From assembly GCA_003344405.1 (NCBI GenBank), contig NOWV01000060.1, positions 62,001-126,000 on the forward strand: 64,000 nucleotides of DNA. Direction: 5' to 3'. Source of the DNA: Trichoplax sp. H2. Taxonomy: Eukaryota; Placozoa; Uniplacotomia; Trichoplacea. The notes beneath the pieces were generated by a model. That model did no database searches. It worked only from the letters and a program-made list of their open reading frames with translations, and had not been told where the DNA came from. Within the stretch, counting starts at the first letter, position 1. Each line of letters opens with the position of its first letter. Made by a program: the position numbers and the translations under genes. This document shows, in pieces, positions 30,101-41,168 of this stretch.

Positions 30101-33100
30101 TTGTTTAATCAAATCTTGTCGTTGATCTTCACCCAACTCTATTCTATGATTTAATTCATTTAACTGATGTAATAACTTTTCATTTTTTTTATCCTTCTCA
30201 TTAAGATCTAACTGAAGTTGATCAATATGACGTGATAGCTGCGATAATTTCTCTTCTTTTTTATCTAGCATTTGTTGCATTTGATCTTTCTCTGAAATCA
30301 GCCTTTCATTCATTGTTTCTAACTTAGCAATCTACATTAAATATTTTACAAGAACTGATTAGCTTACTACAGATGCACAGATTCGTAGATTAAGTAGCGT
30401 GCAACAATATTTAAAGAAAAATTTTATAATTTATTACAAATCCTACTAATTCGATAGCATTTTCAACAAATACCTTTTTACTCAAGTTAGTATTTTCTAT
30501 TTGATATAATTCTTTATCTTTATCAATCCTTTCCTGATCGATCTCCAATTTATGAACCTGCGCTTGAAGTAATTCAACACGATTTTCTAGCTTTTCTTTC
30601 AGAAGGTTAACTTGATTATACTTGTTCTTAATATCCTCCAATTTATTGATCAGGTTATCACGTGATAATTCACTATCATCATATCTCTTGTTGATATTAT
30701 CAAGTTGTTCAATTAGTTTTATCTTCTCCGCATCCAGTCGAGCTAATTTAGTACGTAAATCGCTGATCTGCATACATAAAAATCATAATAACTATTCTAT
30801 TTATACATGATTCTACCATTATCCTTACAGCACTTGTTGTAAAAATGTTAGTAAAGTCATATATTGTATCCCCCATGCCAGACGTTAACTGAATAAAGTT
30901 TCTATATCGAATTTAAAGGCAAAATTTTGGCTATACTAGTATGCAATAAATTTTCAGCCTACCTGTTCCAGTAACGATATTTTACTAGTTTCCGTTTTGT
31001 CCAACTTTTCTATCGTTGTTTCCAACTTGCTAGCAGTACTTTCTAACTCACTTGTAACCTATGCCAGTTAACACAAGAAATATCGCGTTATATTTTAACT
31101 TATATGTTTCATAAATCATTATATTTTTATTTTTCACACTAAGAGTTAAACCTTTTGCTTTTCGTGCTCTGATTCAACAATTTGTTTGTTTAATTTATCA
31201 AGATACGTTTTCAATTGTTGCTGTTCCGCACGGCTGCTCTCCAAAGCTTGACGTTCCTTTGCTAGCTCTCTAATCTCAGTAAAAAATTTGTTACTCTATT
31301 AACTGCAAATACTCTCATAAAAAGCTAACATAATTGTTTAAATTATGCACTACTAGGAAATGAACTATACTTAAGGTATAAAAAGAATAATAGATTGCTA
31401 CTAAAATCAAACAATCAGGTAGAGACAAAGTGTAGGTACTTGATTACAGATCAAAAGCGCACATTTATTAACTTAATAAATAATGACAATATTGTAGCAC
31501 GAAATCTTATCAATTCAATCATGAGTACAAGTAATAATTAAATTTAAACAGATTACGGAAAGCGATCGAAATCATAACGCAAAGAAATGAAAGAAATTTT
31601 TATATACGATCATACTCTGTAACGTCAGCGATTTCACTTCTTAATTTTTTGGCATGCATTCTATGTTGATTCTCCTCTACATTAAATAAATAAGAACACA
31701 ACATAAAAACAAAGAGAAAAATATTTTTTGGCGAATCAAATAAGCAACATTGTTAATAAATGACAGCGGAAGTTAAGCTACGAAAATGTAATTCACTTTT
31801 AATACCTTTATCATGCTCCCATTCTCTTTGTGAGAGTGAACTCTATGTAACAATACCATGTAAATAAAAAACATAAAGTACAGTAGCATAAGTAATCTAC
31901 GCGTATTTGATCAAGACTGAAATGGTTTTTCTATCATCTAACTTGTGTATTTTTTAATTCTGTCGATAGTAGTAGAATTTCTTCCTTCTTCTTTTGCAAC
32001 TCATTTCTGTCTTTACTCATCTATAATAGTAACAATACATGTTCATTACATGTCCGCCTAGAAATCATACAAACTCTGAACAAGTCTCAATCGGTGCATG
32101 AATATCGTATATTATATTGCACTACATGACATATATACTATGCATAAATACGAATTATTACCTCATCTTGTATGTTGTGTAGCTTTTTCTCAACAGAAAG
32201 GGTGAATTTGGCTTGACTTGTTTTTAATTGCCCATTCTGTCTAGTTGCCTCATGCAACTACATAGCAGATAAAAGTGTAAAAGTGTTAAGTGCATTGTAT
32301 GCGTAATAAGAGGTGTAGATTATATCATAGATATAAAAAAAGTATGTTATGATAATGTGTCGGTAAAGTAGTCTTAGCATGCAAACTTACATCTTCTTTC
32401 AATGAATTTATCTCAACTTCGCGGGTTTTTGCTATACGGCGACTCTCTTCTAAAGCCGCTTGCTCTCTCTCCAATTCCTGCAATCCATATGTAAGTGGTT
32501 ATAAGTACTAAGTCCTTTTAATTCCATTGTAACAACATTGGTTAATAGGAAAAACTTAGTTTCCAACTTTAGATCCTATACCTTTGTCAATGCAACCGTT
32601 TTTGCTCTACTATCTTCTTCGATACGTCTTAATTCATCTAGAATATGACTCCTAAAAATCACTTAATGACATTAATAATAACTAATAGTCAATACTATCT
32701 ATAGTAACAAAATACAGCTTGCATACCTTTCCAGTTCTACTTCTCTATTCTTTTTAAAACTTTCTCTCTCAGTATCCAAAGAACGGCGCAATTCATCTAA
32801 AGATAAACAACAAACTGTTAATATCGTTTAATTCTTAAAAAATTATTACTCGGAGTAATTTTTTTGTTTTATGTTGACCTCCATAGCTACGCATGGACTG
32901 TTGTAGTGTATTTTCCAAGTTACGTAGTGCTCTATGACTGTCTGTTTCAGCTCTAATAGTAAAAGGTGGTTATTATGAAATTAAATTTTCTAAAGTTATC
33001 TACACAAATAATGATATAAATAGTTCCCAACCGTGTCCTTGCATCCTTTTCCAGCTCTAGTTCCTGCAAGATTCGCTGTTGCTCAGCTGTTAGATTTCTT

Positions 33101-35546
33101 ACAACGTCGTAAAGCGCATTTTTACTATCCTGTATCTAATCAAAAATTATCATTGGATATTACGTTTATAACTTCATAAACATTATAGGCATTGAACATA
33201 CTTTATTGAATTTGAATTAAAAATTATGTTATTCAGATGAGAAGGTTGTAATAATACATTTGTCCTACCTCGTTCTCTGAATCGGCGAATCGTACGGTAA
33301 CTTTTTTGGCGGTAGAAGTCTATTGATAAAAAGCATAGTAATTTTTATAAAGAAATTACTCTTCTAGACAATTCATTCCGAACATATAGCTATAATATCA
33401 TTTATACCTTATAATTAAGTGGAGAAGATAATGGTGAGGTGGACTGTCTTGGAGAGGCTGTACATTAATTTTAGCACATGCTTAGACACATGATATGCAA
33501 TTATTAGAACAAAATCTACTTAGTTTGCTTACCAGTTCTGTCCGTTGGTCGTCGATAATCGCTTGTATTTGCAATGCTAATTAAAATTTGTTACAAACTA
33601 CTTTATTAATACAAGTGATTATAAGTAATTTACCGTTACATACAGACAAACCTGGATTCATCTTGTCTAGATCGGCGATTGCGATGTAACCGTTGGGAGC
33701 GTAGTTGCTCCGTGGATCGATTTAATTCATCTCGTAACTGAGTTTATTATAATGTAAAGTTAGTCATTTTTCAGTACGATCCAGACGATTATTTTCAAAG
33801 CTGTAGTCTGACAATTTTAACAAATAAATTTTAGAGTAAATAACGAAAAGGAATATACATTGCCGATTTCACGCTCTGTATCAGCGCCCAAATCACGGTA
33901 GTGATTAATAATGCGTTTTGTACTTGACATTAATATCTGTTAAAGATAAATGAAAAAATGCTTCGTCAGGGATACTCTAAATTACAGCATATAGTAGTTG
34001 AAAGATAATAAACTATTAACAAACGTATGAAGCTACTGTAGTAATAAAAAATCGGAATAATTTATCAAAATACCTTTTCTGGATAATTGACTTCTTGTTG
34101 ATCTAAATCTTTACGACTACGGTAGGGAGACGTGTTATAACTCTGGGTCGACGGGCTTGTTTCTTTGCTAAGATCAACAAGGGTGCTTATTTTTATATTA
34201 CTTTCGACTTAAAAATTTAGATTAGCAGTTAAAAATTGATAATCATAGCGGTTTGGAATTCATTGCAGTGTGATATTCTTTCCCTTTTCATATATATCTA
34301 CAATTTATTGGTTATTATCTGAAAATTAATATCAATCTTAACCTGTAATAAATTGGATAATGAGGCAGTTCTGAATTTCTGTGAGAAGCTGAATGTTGCC
34401 TAATATCTTTACGTATTGAGGATTTAATTGAAGTAGGATATTGATTTCTGACGAAAGCAATAGAAAATTTTTGGAAAGGTCACAAGAGTAGCTAGATATT
34501 GCAACGCCAAGATGACCTACTGCAATTCAATAACAATATTACGATAACAACGCTAAAAGACTTACGGTTGATGTGACCTTAGATAATTGTTATAATACGG
34601 TGGTGAGCTCTCTAGGTTATCTCTCGACAATTTATTAGGTGTACTAGCAACTCGAGATGTGTATGGTACTTTGACTCTTTGAGGTATATGAGTAGCTCCA
34701 GTTGATGATTTCTTAAAGTTTTGATTACTTGTACGTTGAGTGATTCGATTTCTGCTAGGGGTTGAAGTCAAATTTGGCCGTTCAGGATCTGAAGTAAAAT
34801 TGACAATTGGATATTTTTGTCTAAAATTGGTAGAATGTTGTGGTCGATTATTGATGAGAGATTTATTTAAACGTTGAACAGAATCACTAGACTGATCATT
34901 ATTATAGTCGGGCTGAAGTTGCAGTGAATTATTTTCTTGTGGTAGGAACGAAAGATGTGATGGTATATCTGCAGAATTTTGTTGTTGAGTACTACTGGCA
35001 GATGTATTTAAACGTTGAGCAGGATAGCCAGACTGATGAGTATTATGGTCGGGTTGATATTGTAGTAAATTACTTTCTTGTCTTAGGTTCAAGATAGGCG
35101 ATGGTACTGTAGGATTCTGGTTGAAATCTAAATCAAATCATCGATTAATAGATATAATTAGTCGATCGTGAAATATTTTCGATCATGAGAACGTTTCAAA
35201 TTCGTACGACATATCAAGTTGATAGGATTTCATCACCTGATGTCGAAGACGTTGATTTAATGTCACCGTTATCAACTAATGGTTCCCTGTAAATATTTTC
35301 CATTGACTGAATTTTAGTAATTAATCTCAATAGAAGCTGCATTAAAATATAGCAACTTCAACATTATTTCTTTCAAGATATATTACTATTACATTCTCAC
35401 TCAATCATTACATAGCAATAATACGGTCTGTACTCAACCTACAGATGTTTAAGGTCGATTTCTTCAATTTGGTCACTGTGTTCTTGGCGAGGAGTAAAAA
35501 TATCTTCAGCAGAATCTAACTCCCACGGCAAGGGTTCATCTGCCAT
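24121..35546 (-). CDS. CEP128: CEP128-like centriolar coiled-coil protein (about 50 exons)
   Basis: Vertebrate CEP128 is a subdistal-appendage protein of the mother centriole and basal body. The model begins MADEPLPWELDSAEDIFTP (35443-35546), then 35237-35286, 34566-35127, 34343-34447, 34074-34200, 33859-33936, 33652-33737 and on through many 40-120 bp exons. The longest coiled-coil exons are 30474-30767 and about 29942-30331. The end is a TAA at 24121-24123. The product is about 1,550 residues. CEP128 marks are RSTEQLRSQRLHRNRRS (33652-33737), TAKKVTVRFADSENE (33269-33319), a long coiled coil, and near the C-terminus NEPHRWLSEV (about 25893-25990) followed by SQIHWIKEVIK, which resemble the vertebrate HRWLAES and LQWLCEEL segments (from memory). 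The N-terminal 300 residues are an unstructured extension. One junction, between the exon ending near 29942 and that at 29446-29515, does not keep frame in my reading. The last two small exons are also tentative. Confidence 0.78.
34700..35070 (-). repeat. internal duplication in the N-terminal extension of the CEP128-like protein
   Basis: Exon 34566-35127 encodes two related segments, LLQYQPDHNTHQSGYPAQRL and, about 44 residues later, SLQLQPDYNNDQSSDSVQRL. The shared pattern is LQxQPDxNxxQSxxxxQRLNxS. The rest of the exon is Ser/Asn/Gln-rich and probably disordered. This looks like a duplication of about 130 bp inside the exon. Confidence 0.7.
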
Positions 35547-38290
35547 CCACGATTGATAAACTTAAACTTGAGAAAGGCACTTGCTGTCGTAATGCTACTA
35601 GTAAATGGAGATGAATTTATCTAGCGATCAAGCATTTGTACATACAGACGCATCATATTAATTATATCAATTGTTTAAGAATCCTAGTACGGTTGAATTA
35701 ATATCAGGCAACAGACCAATACTATATGGGGTGTAACCGTTGGCAATAATCTAGATTAACCTTTAACTACGTTATTTATGCATTTTACTTGCAAAGCAAG
35801 TACAAATGCAAGTACTGCAACAGGATCTAGCGACATATGAATTAAGTCCTATTAAACATCCGGATAGTCTGCACAAGTAATTGCTAAGTGTATTAATTGC
35901 AAACTTGATCGGTAGGTAACTATTATACATGAAATTGATATTGTCTGTGTTAGTTAAGTAGGCTTCAGTTGAAATTTTTATTCAAAACCATTGCTGTTTT
36001 AACTGAATATGAAATGTCACACTCTATCTTACAGTGTGGGTTGAATTTGCGTTGTAGACTAAGCCTTTGTAGTGGCTTAATAAACTCTTGATTTCGCTAC
36101 GCGCTTAAGTCACTGTAGTGATGCACCCATATTTGATTATACAGATACCTATACTTGATATAGGTAGGTTGCTTTGAATAGATATTACCGTGAAGCTAAT
36201 ATTAGTTGATTGCTAACTACTACATTAGAAATCGTTGATGACTAATAGTAGCCAGTTGACTAATTATCGTACAAGATTGATGTAGCTAGAAACACTGTAG
36301 TTGTTAAGATGCCCTTCGGAGAAAGGGCCTTAGACGTTAATAGAAGAGTAGCGACATCTTAAGTAGAATGATTTCGATTGTAGAAAATATTGATGTACTA
36401 TTAGAGAAAAGTATTTTGTTTGATGACTCAAGTCTGATTGTACTGTAGATTAATCAAGTTGTCATAAATGGATTGAACGAAATGTGTATAAGAACTGCAG
36501 AGATGAGCTCACAGAGGAGGAGAGACTTCGCTTTGCTTTGAGCTCGGAATACTTTCGATTTTAGTCTTGATTCTTGTAGGAATTAATTATTGCTCTACTA
36601 TTCGTAAAACCTTGTAATAAAAGCGTATCAGAAAATACCATTTGACTAAGATAGTTATTGTGAGACGCATTTATTACAGTCACGCGAATTTCAATCTGCA
36701 AAATAAATGCTTCCATTACGGTAGAATTGCAGTCTGTCACATTATTTAGACATGATTACTTGTTTCTTTGTGGACAGAACCTGCCTTATGGGTTCATGGT
36801 TGGACTAGTTTGACCTATTCATGCATCTTATAATTTACTACCAAAATGAAGTCGCAATAATTTCGTAATACTAAGACTAGCACTAAAACCGTAGTAATTT
36901 TTAGCATAATATAAAAATATTTATCTTTGTTATTTGCGATTTATTGTTACAACATTTATAACACTAAGATATATGATTTAGTTTTATTATTCCATTAACG
37001 GCAATTGGATAGTGATTGCTAGTAACTAAGACATTTGCCATGTTTATCGATGATATTACCAATGATAGACGCTGAATGCCTGGTGAATAGGCCCATTTTC
37101 TATACTTGAGTTTTAAGAACACTGTGCGTGCGTCACTGATGACGATAGTCTTAATCTATCTACATCTGACTGCTCAAAGCACTTAGCAGATATTTTCTTT
37201 GCATGAAGAGTTTGCATGCATACAAAATTATATCGTGTATAACGTGCATGTTTGCACAAGTCCAATCATCTTTGTCCCTTGTATTATAAATGTAATTTAA
37301 TTAGAGATGGCTGCATTATACTGTAATGAAAAGTCGATCATTTGAGCCATTGAGCGAGACAGATTAAGCACTTGTGCAGTATCTATTTCAATATTTCGTT
37401 TTCAATGGATATGATTGTTTCCTACCGAAATTGCTCAGTGGTAGCATCATAAATGACGATAGATCTTGTATGTAGACCATAATCCTCCATGGAGGTGAAA
37501 AAAATAACAATAACACTCGTCATATACAGTAGTTCTGAACATGAAATTTTTAATCATTGCCAGACAACTATTACAGCCACGCCATTAATGGATTTCAACA
37601 ACGATTCATACATAGGTCGTGTGCTCATTCACCTAACGTACATTGTACATTGATTCACTAAGTCCACAGGATACTATACGTCGATAGCCATTTTCAATTT
37701 TACAATGTTTATGACTCAGATGTATCGATTTTGAGTTGGTAACAGATAACAGCCAAGCTATCCATTGATTTCAACAAGGATTCATACATCGAATGATCAT
37801 TAATGTATCTCGATTTGTTTAATTTGCATGATCTACTACTGTACTTACGGTGATTCTTGTCTTAAATTGTAGAAGTTGCCAGTGAGTGAATTCTCCTAAC
37901 ACATACTCTACTCTCTTAGAACAGCGATTGATAACGTAATTAGTATAACCTACTCACCATATAGGAAGAGGCAAGAAGAGTCCCCAAACTCTTCAAGGAT
38001 AGAATCTACCTTCAAATTGAGTTAATGCCTTGATTCTTCAATGTGTATTTTATTTCCTATTTTATTATTGGAAGTCTATTTACGGTTATTTAAATTTAAA
38101 AATGAATTATCCCAGTGAATTATGTAAATGAGCAAAGACGGCAGTTTACGCCAGGTAGTATCCGTCATCGTGGATAGTACGCTACTGTACAGTATATGAA
38201 GAATGGAGTATAGTATGAGATAGTGGATGGGCCGACGTTGGTCAACATAGGATGGTACTAAAGTAGTACTTGAACCTACAGTACTGTACG
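35547..38290. other. gene-free spacer with a local duplication
   Basis: Upstream flank of the CEP128-like gene. No supportable exon. Near 37540-37810 a unit of about 176 bp is duplicated: 'gatttcaacaacgattcatac' near 37591 and 'gatttcaacaaggattcatac' near 37767, with 'acagcca' ahead of each. Nothing else is recognised. Confidence 0.5.
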
Positions 38291-38444
38291 TGGTGGTGTC
38301 ACAGCTGCAGTAGTGTCACATCAGTGACTACAATACCAACGATAACAAAGAAAGTATTGTTCGAAAAACGTATCCACCAATCGTCATAGCTGTGGCCTGA
38401 TTGAATAACAAAAGGCTTGGATTTGAATCGTAACCGCTGGTCAC

Positions 38445-38976
38445 CACCGTTCACTGGCGTCACAGTACCACCAGTCCGCAGTCGATCGGTCAGTACAACC
38501 AGTGGAAGAATATTACGCATGCGTAAACAGAAGGGCGCAAAATTCAAAACTGACTGTTCTATGCCCCTGTGGTTAATGCAAGAAAAATTGTCGAGTAGTG
38601 TGCAGTACAGAGAGAACATAACCAGAGAACATACAGTACAGAGAGAACAGAACCAGAGAACATACAGTACAGAGAGAACATAACCAGAGAACGTAGAGTA
38701 CAGAGAGAACATAACCACAGAACGTAGAGTAAAGAGAGAACATAACCACAGAACGTAGAGTAAAGAGAGAACATAACCAGAGAACGTAGAGTAAAGAGAG
38801 AACATAACCACAGAACGTACAGTACAGTACAGAAAAGTATCGACCCAGAAGGACTCAGTGAATCTTTGTTGATTGGTAACAAGAGAAACGTCAGTCTAGC
38901 GATCGACTGCTCGATTAGGTGACCATCAACGAGTCAACTACAGTCGCCTCTCGTCTTGACGAGCGTCAGTGCAAAT
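38445..38976. repeat. segmental duplication, copy 1 (532 bp)
   Basis: This block runs from 'caccgttcactggcg' to 'gtcagtgcaaat' and recurs at 38997-39458. Unique flanks are almost identical between copies; they differ mainly in the number and order of 31-bp minisatellite units. It ends exactly at the N run. Leu/Cys-rich ORFs readable here on minus come from the minisatellite and are not proteins. Confidence 0.92.
38590..38860. repeat. 31-bp minisatellite, about 8 units
   Basis: Units of the form 'agagagaacataaccacaga' plus 'acgtagagtaa' repeat head to tail. Variants have accagaga/accacaga and cagtac/gagtaa. The same array, shorter and with scrambled order, is at about 39150-39315 in the second copy. 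Confidence 0.9.
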
Positions 38977-38996
38977 NNNNNNNNNNNNNNNNNNNN
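38977..38996. other. assembly gap (20 N)
   Basis: Twenty Ns separate the two near-identical copies. The gap falls precisely at the boundary where copy 1 ends and copy 2 begins, as expected if two contig ends carrying the same sequence were scaffolded side by side. Confidence 0.98.
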
Positions 38997-39458
38997 CACC
39001 GTTCACTGGCGTCACAGTACCACCAGTCCGCAGTCGATCGGTCAGTACAACCAGTGGAAGAATATTACGCATGCGTAAACAGAAGGGCGCAAAATTCAAA
39101 ACTGACTGTTCTATGCCCCTGTGGTTAATGCAAGAAAAATTGTCGAGTAGTGTGTAGTACAGAGAGAACATAACCAGAGAACGTACAGTAAAGAGAGAAC
39201 ATACAGTACAGAGAGAACATAACCAGAGAACGTACAGTACAGTAAAGAGAGAACATAACCAGAGAACGTACAGTAAAGAGAGAACATAACCACAGAACGT
39301 ACAGTACAGTACAGAAAAGTATCGACCCAGAAGGACTCAGTGAATCTTTGTTGATTGGTAACAAGAGAAACGTCAGTCTAGCGATCGACTGCTCGATTAG
39401 GTGACCATCAACGAGTCAACTACAGTCGCCTCTCGTCTTGACGAGCGTCAGTGCAAAT
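38997..39458. repeat. segmental duplication, copy 2 (462 bp)
   Basis: Second copy of the block at 38445-38976, with a shorter 31-bp minisatellite (about 39150-39315). Sequence after 39458 continues into unique DNA. On the left of copy 1 the sequence is unique too. Confidence 0.92.
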
Positions 39459-41168
39459 CCCAAATCCTTCTCTACACAGTCGTGAGAAGTGTAAGAAAAA
39501 GGTGATCGTCGAGTGGCAAGAAATTTTTCAACATTGAAGGTTAGAAATAGCACCGGAGCGATATTATTTCGCCATTCACAACCTTGATAGCATTGGCGGA
39601 TTATAATAAAGTTAACCGTTGATAGCGCTAAAACAACTACTGTACTGTAGTAGTAATTATTTCCAGGCAACCAACAGTTCCCACTATCCGAGTTAGGAAT
39701 GTTGCGGTCGTAGTTATCTCCGTAAAAAAAACGTATTATCGTTGCACACATCATAGATGGATCCATTCCAGCCAAGGTTACTTGGTCTATTTCACACAAC
39801 ACTACTACTATTTAGTTGATAACGGATAGTTGTAAATGAATTGAATATGAACATTGAATTAGGAATACATCCACAGTGCCAATATTAATTTATTGACAAA
39901 TGCCATACAGTAAGCAACCCGTACAAAGGATCTTTCAGGTATTTTGTAGGTGTTCAAAGGAACGTTAGACTTGTCAAATCAGAACGCTGTAACTACTGAT
40001 GGCAACAACTCATACTGCACACTGTAATAGAGGGCCTCTAGTGGACATACTGTCACACTTTGAATACTGTATTGCTGAACCGGATCAAATCAATCTTATT
40101 CGATCAGCTAATACTGCACAATGATGGAAAACGGATGAGTTTATACCATCGAGATAAAATTATCTCTGTGCTTACATAGATGCTAGAACTGGCGAAAATC
40201 AACTTACAGTTTTACGCATTTAATGAAACCAATTTTATCCTGCAAGTACAATACGTAGATATAGAAATTCGCATGCAGTCCTAGATCGTCCTTACTTTAG
40301 GCTTCTTTACTGATACTGCATTAAGTCAAGTGATGATCGAGCATTCTATTCTATATCGTGGATCAATATTGATCCGCTAATACAGTACATTGAGCAACAA
40401 GTGACTCTCAATCTACTGGCGCTAATTTTGGATGCCTAATAAAATATTTTCCATTGCTTCGATATAGTCAAATACAAAAATAGATATTATCGAACGATAA
40501 ACTCCTACGCATTCATGGCTAGTGATTGCCCTTCCAAGAAATAAATCGACCAACATAGACATACTGTATTTATAAGGTAAATTATACGCGTACAAACATC
40601 TATGATAATAGTAATCTCGCAATGACATATACCCCAACACAAAGAAATAATCATTTTCTGATCGAAACGCACATCTTTGATTAATGACTTTCCAAAGGTG
40701 TTCTCTTTTCTAAATTACAGTATGTTAACTGCTACAGCATTATGCTTACACATAACAGATTACGCATTTTCAAGAAATGTGCCACGCATAGTTACGCGGT
40801 TTCGTAGAGCAAAATATTGCATTTTTACTGTCACAAAAACAACATCGAATGTCTTCACTGTGCTGTAGTAACTGTTACAGCATTATGCTTACATATAACA
40901 AATCACGCATTTTCAAGAAATGTACTACGCATAGTTACGCGGTTTTCTAGAGAAAAACATTGCATTACAGTCACAAAAAACAACACCGAATGTTTTCGCC
41001 TAGTATATTACAGTGCTGTAGTCAAAGTTGTATACGTACGTATATTACAAATTCAATGAACTTATTAAAAATACTGCTTACAGTTAATAGCCATCAAAAA
41101 TTTACTCTCTCAACCTTGCTCAAGCCTTTTCTCTTTCAAAATTATAGGCATTGGATGATTATTAAGTT
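39459..41168. other. upstream flank of KNL1
   Basis: No supportable gene. A 128-codon ORF on minus (39416-39802) overlaps the duplicated block and has no recognisable domain, so it is not called. The KNL1 promoter should lie in the last few hundred bases. A local duplication at 40728-41015 is listed separately. Confidence 0.5.
40728..41015. repeat. two-copy tandem duplication, period 143 bp, just upstream of KNL1
   Basis: 'acagcattatgcttaca' followed by 'cgcattttcaagaaatgt' and 'acgcatagttacgcggttt' occurs twice, starting near 40728 and 40871. The copies are about 85-90% identical by eye. The array ends about 150 bp before the KNL1 start codon, so it lies in or next to the promoter. Two plus-strand ORFs of similar sequence are by-products. 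Confidence 0.9.

Noticed and set aside
29936-30773. Two short coiled-coil ORFs taken as separate small genes
   Set aside because: Each begins right after a splice acceptor and ends at or just past a donor; they are adjacent exons of the CEP128-like gene.
38299-39364. Several Leu/Cys/Tyr-rich minus ORFs such as those repeating VLSLLYVLWLCSL
   Set aside because: Products of the 31-bp minisatellite, spanning duplicated DNA and a gap; composition is an artefact, not a membrane protein.
39416-39802. 128-codon ORF on minus
   Set aside because: Overlaps the duplicated block, has no recognisable motif, and no splice-linked exons were found.
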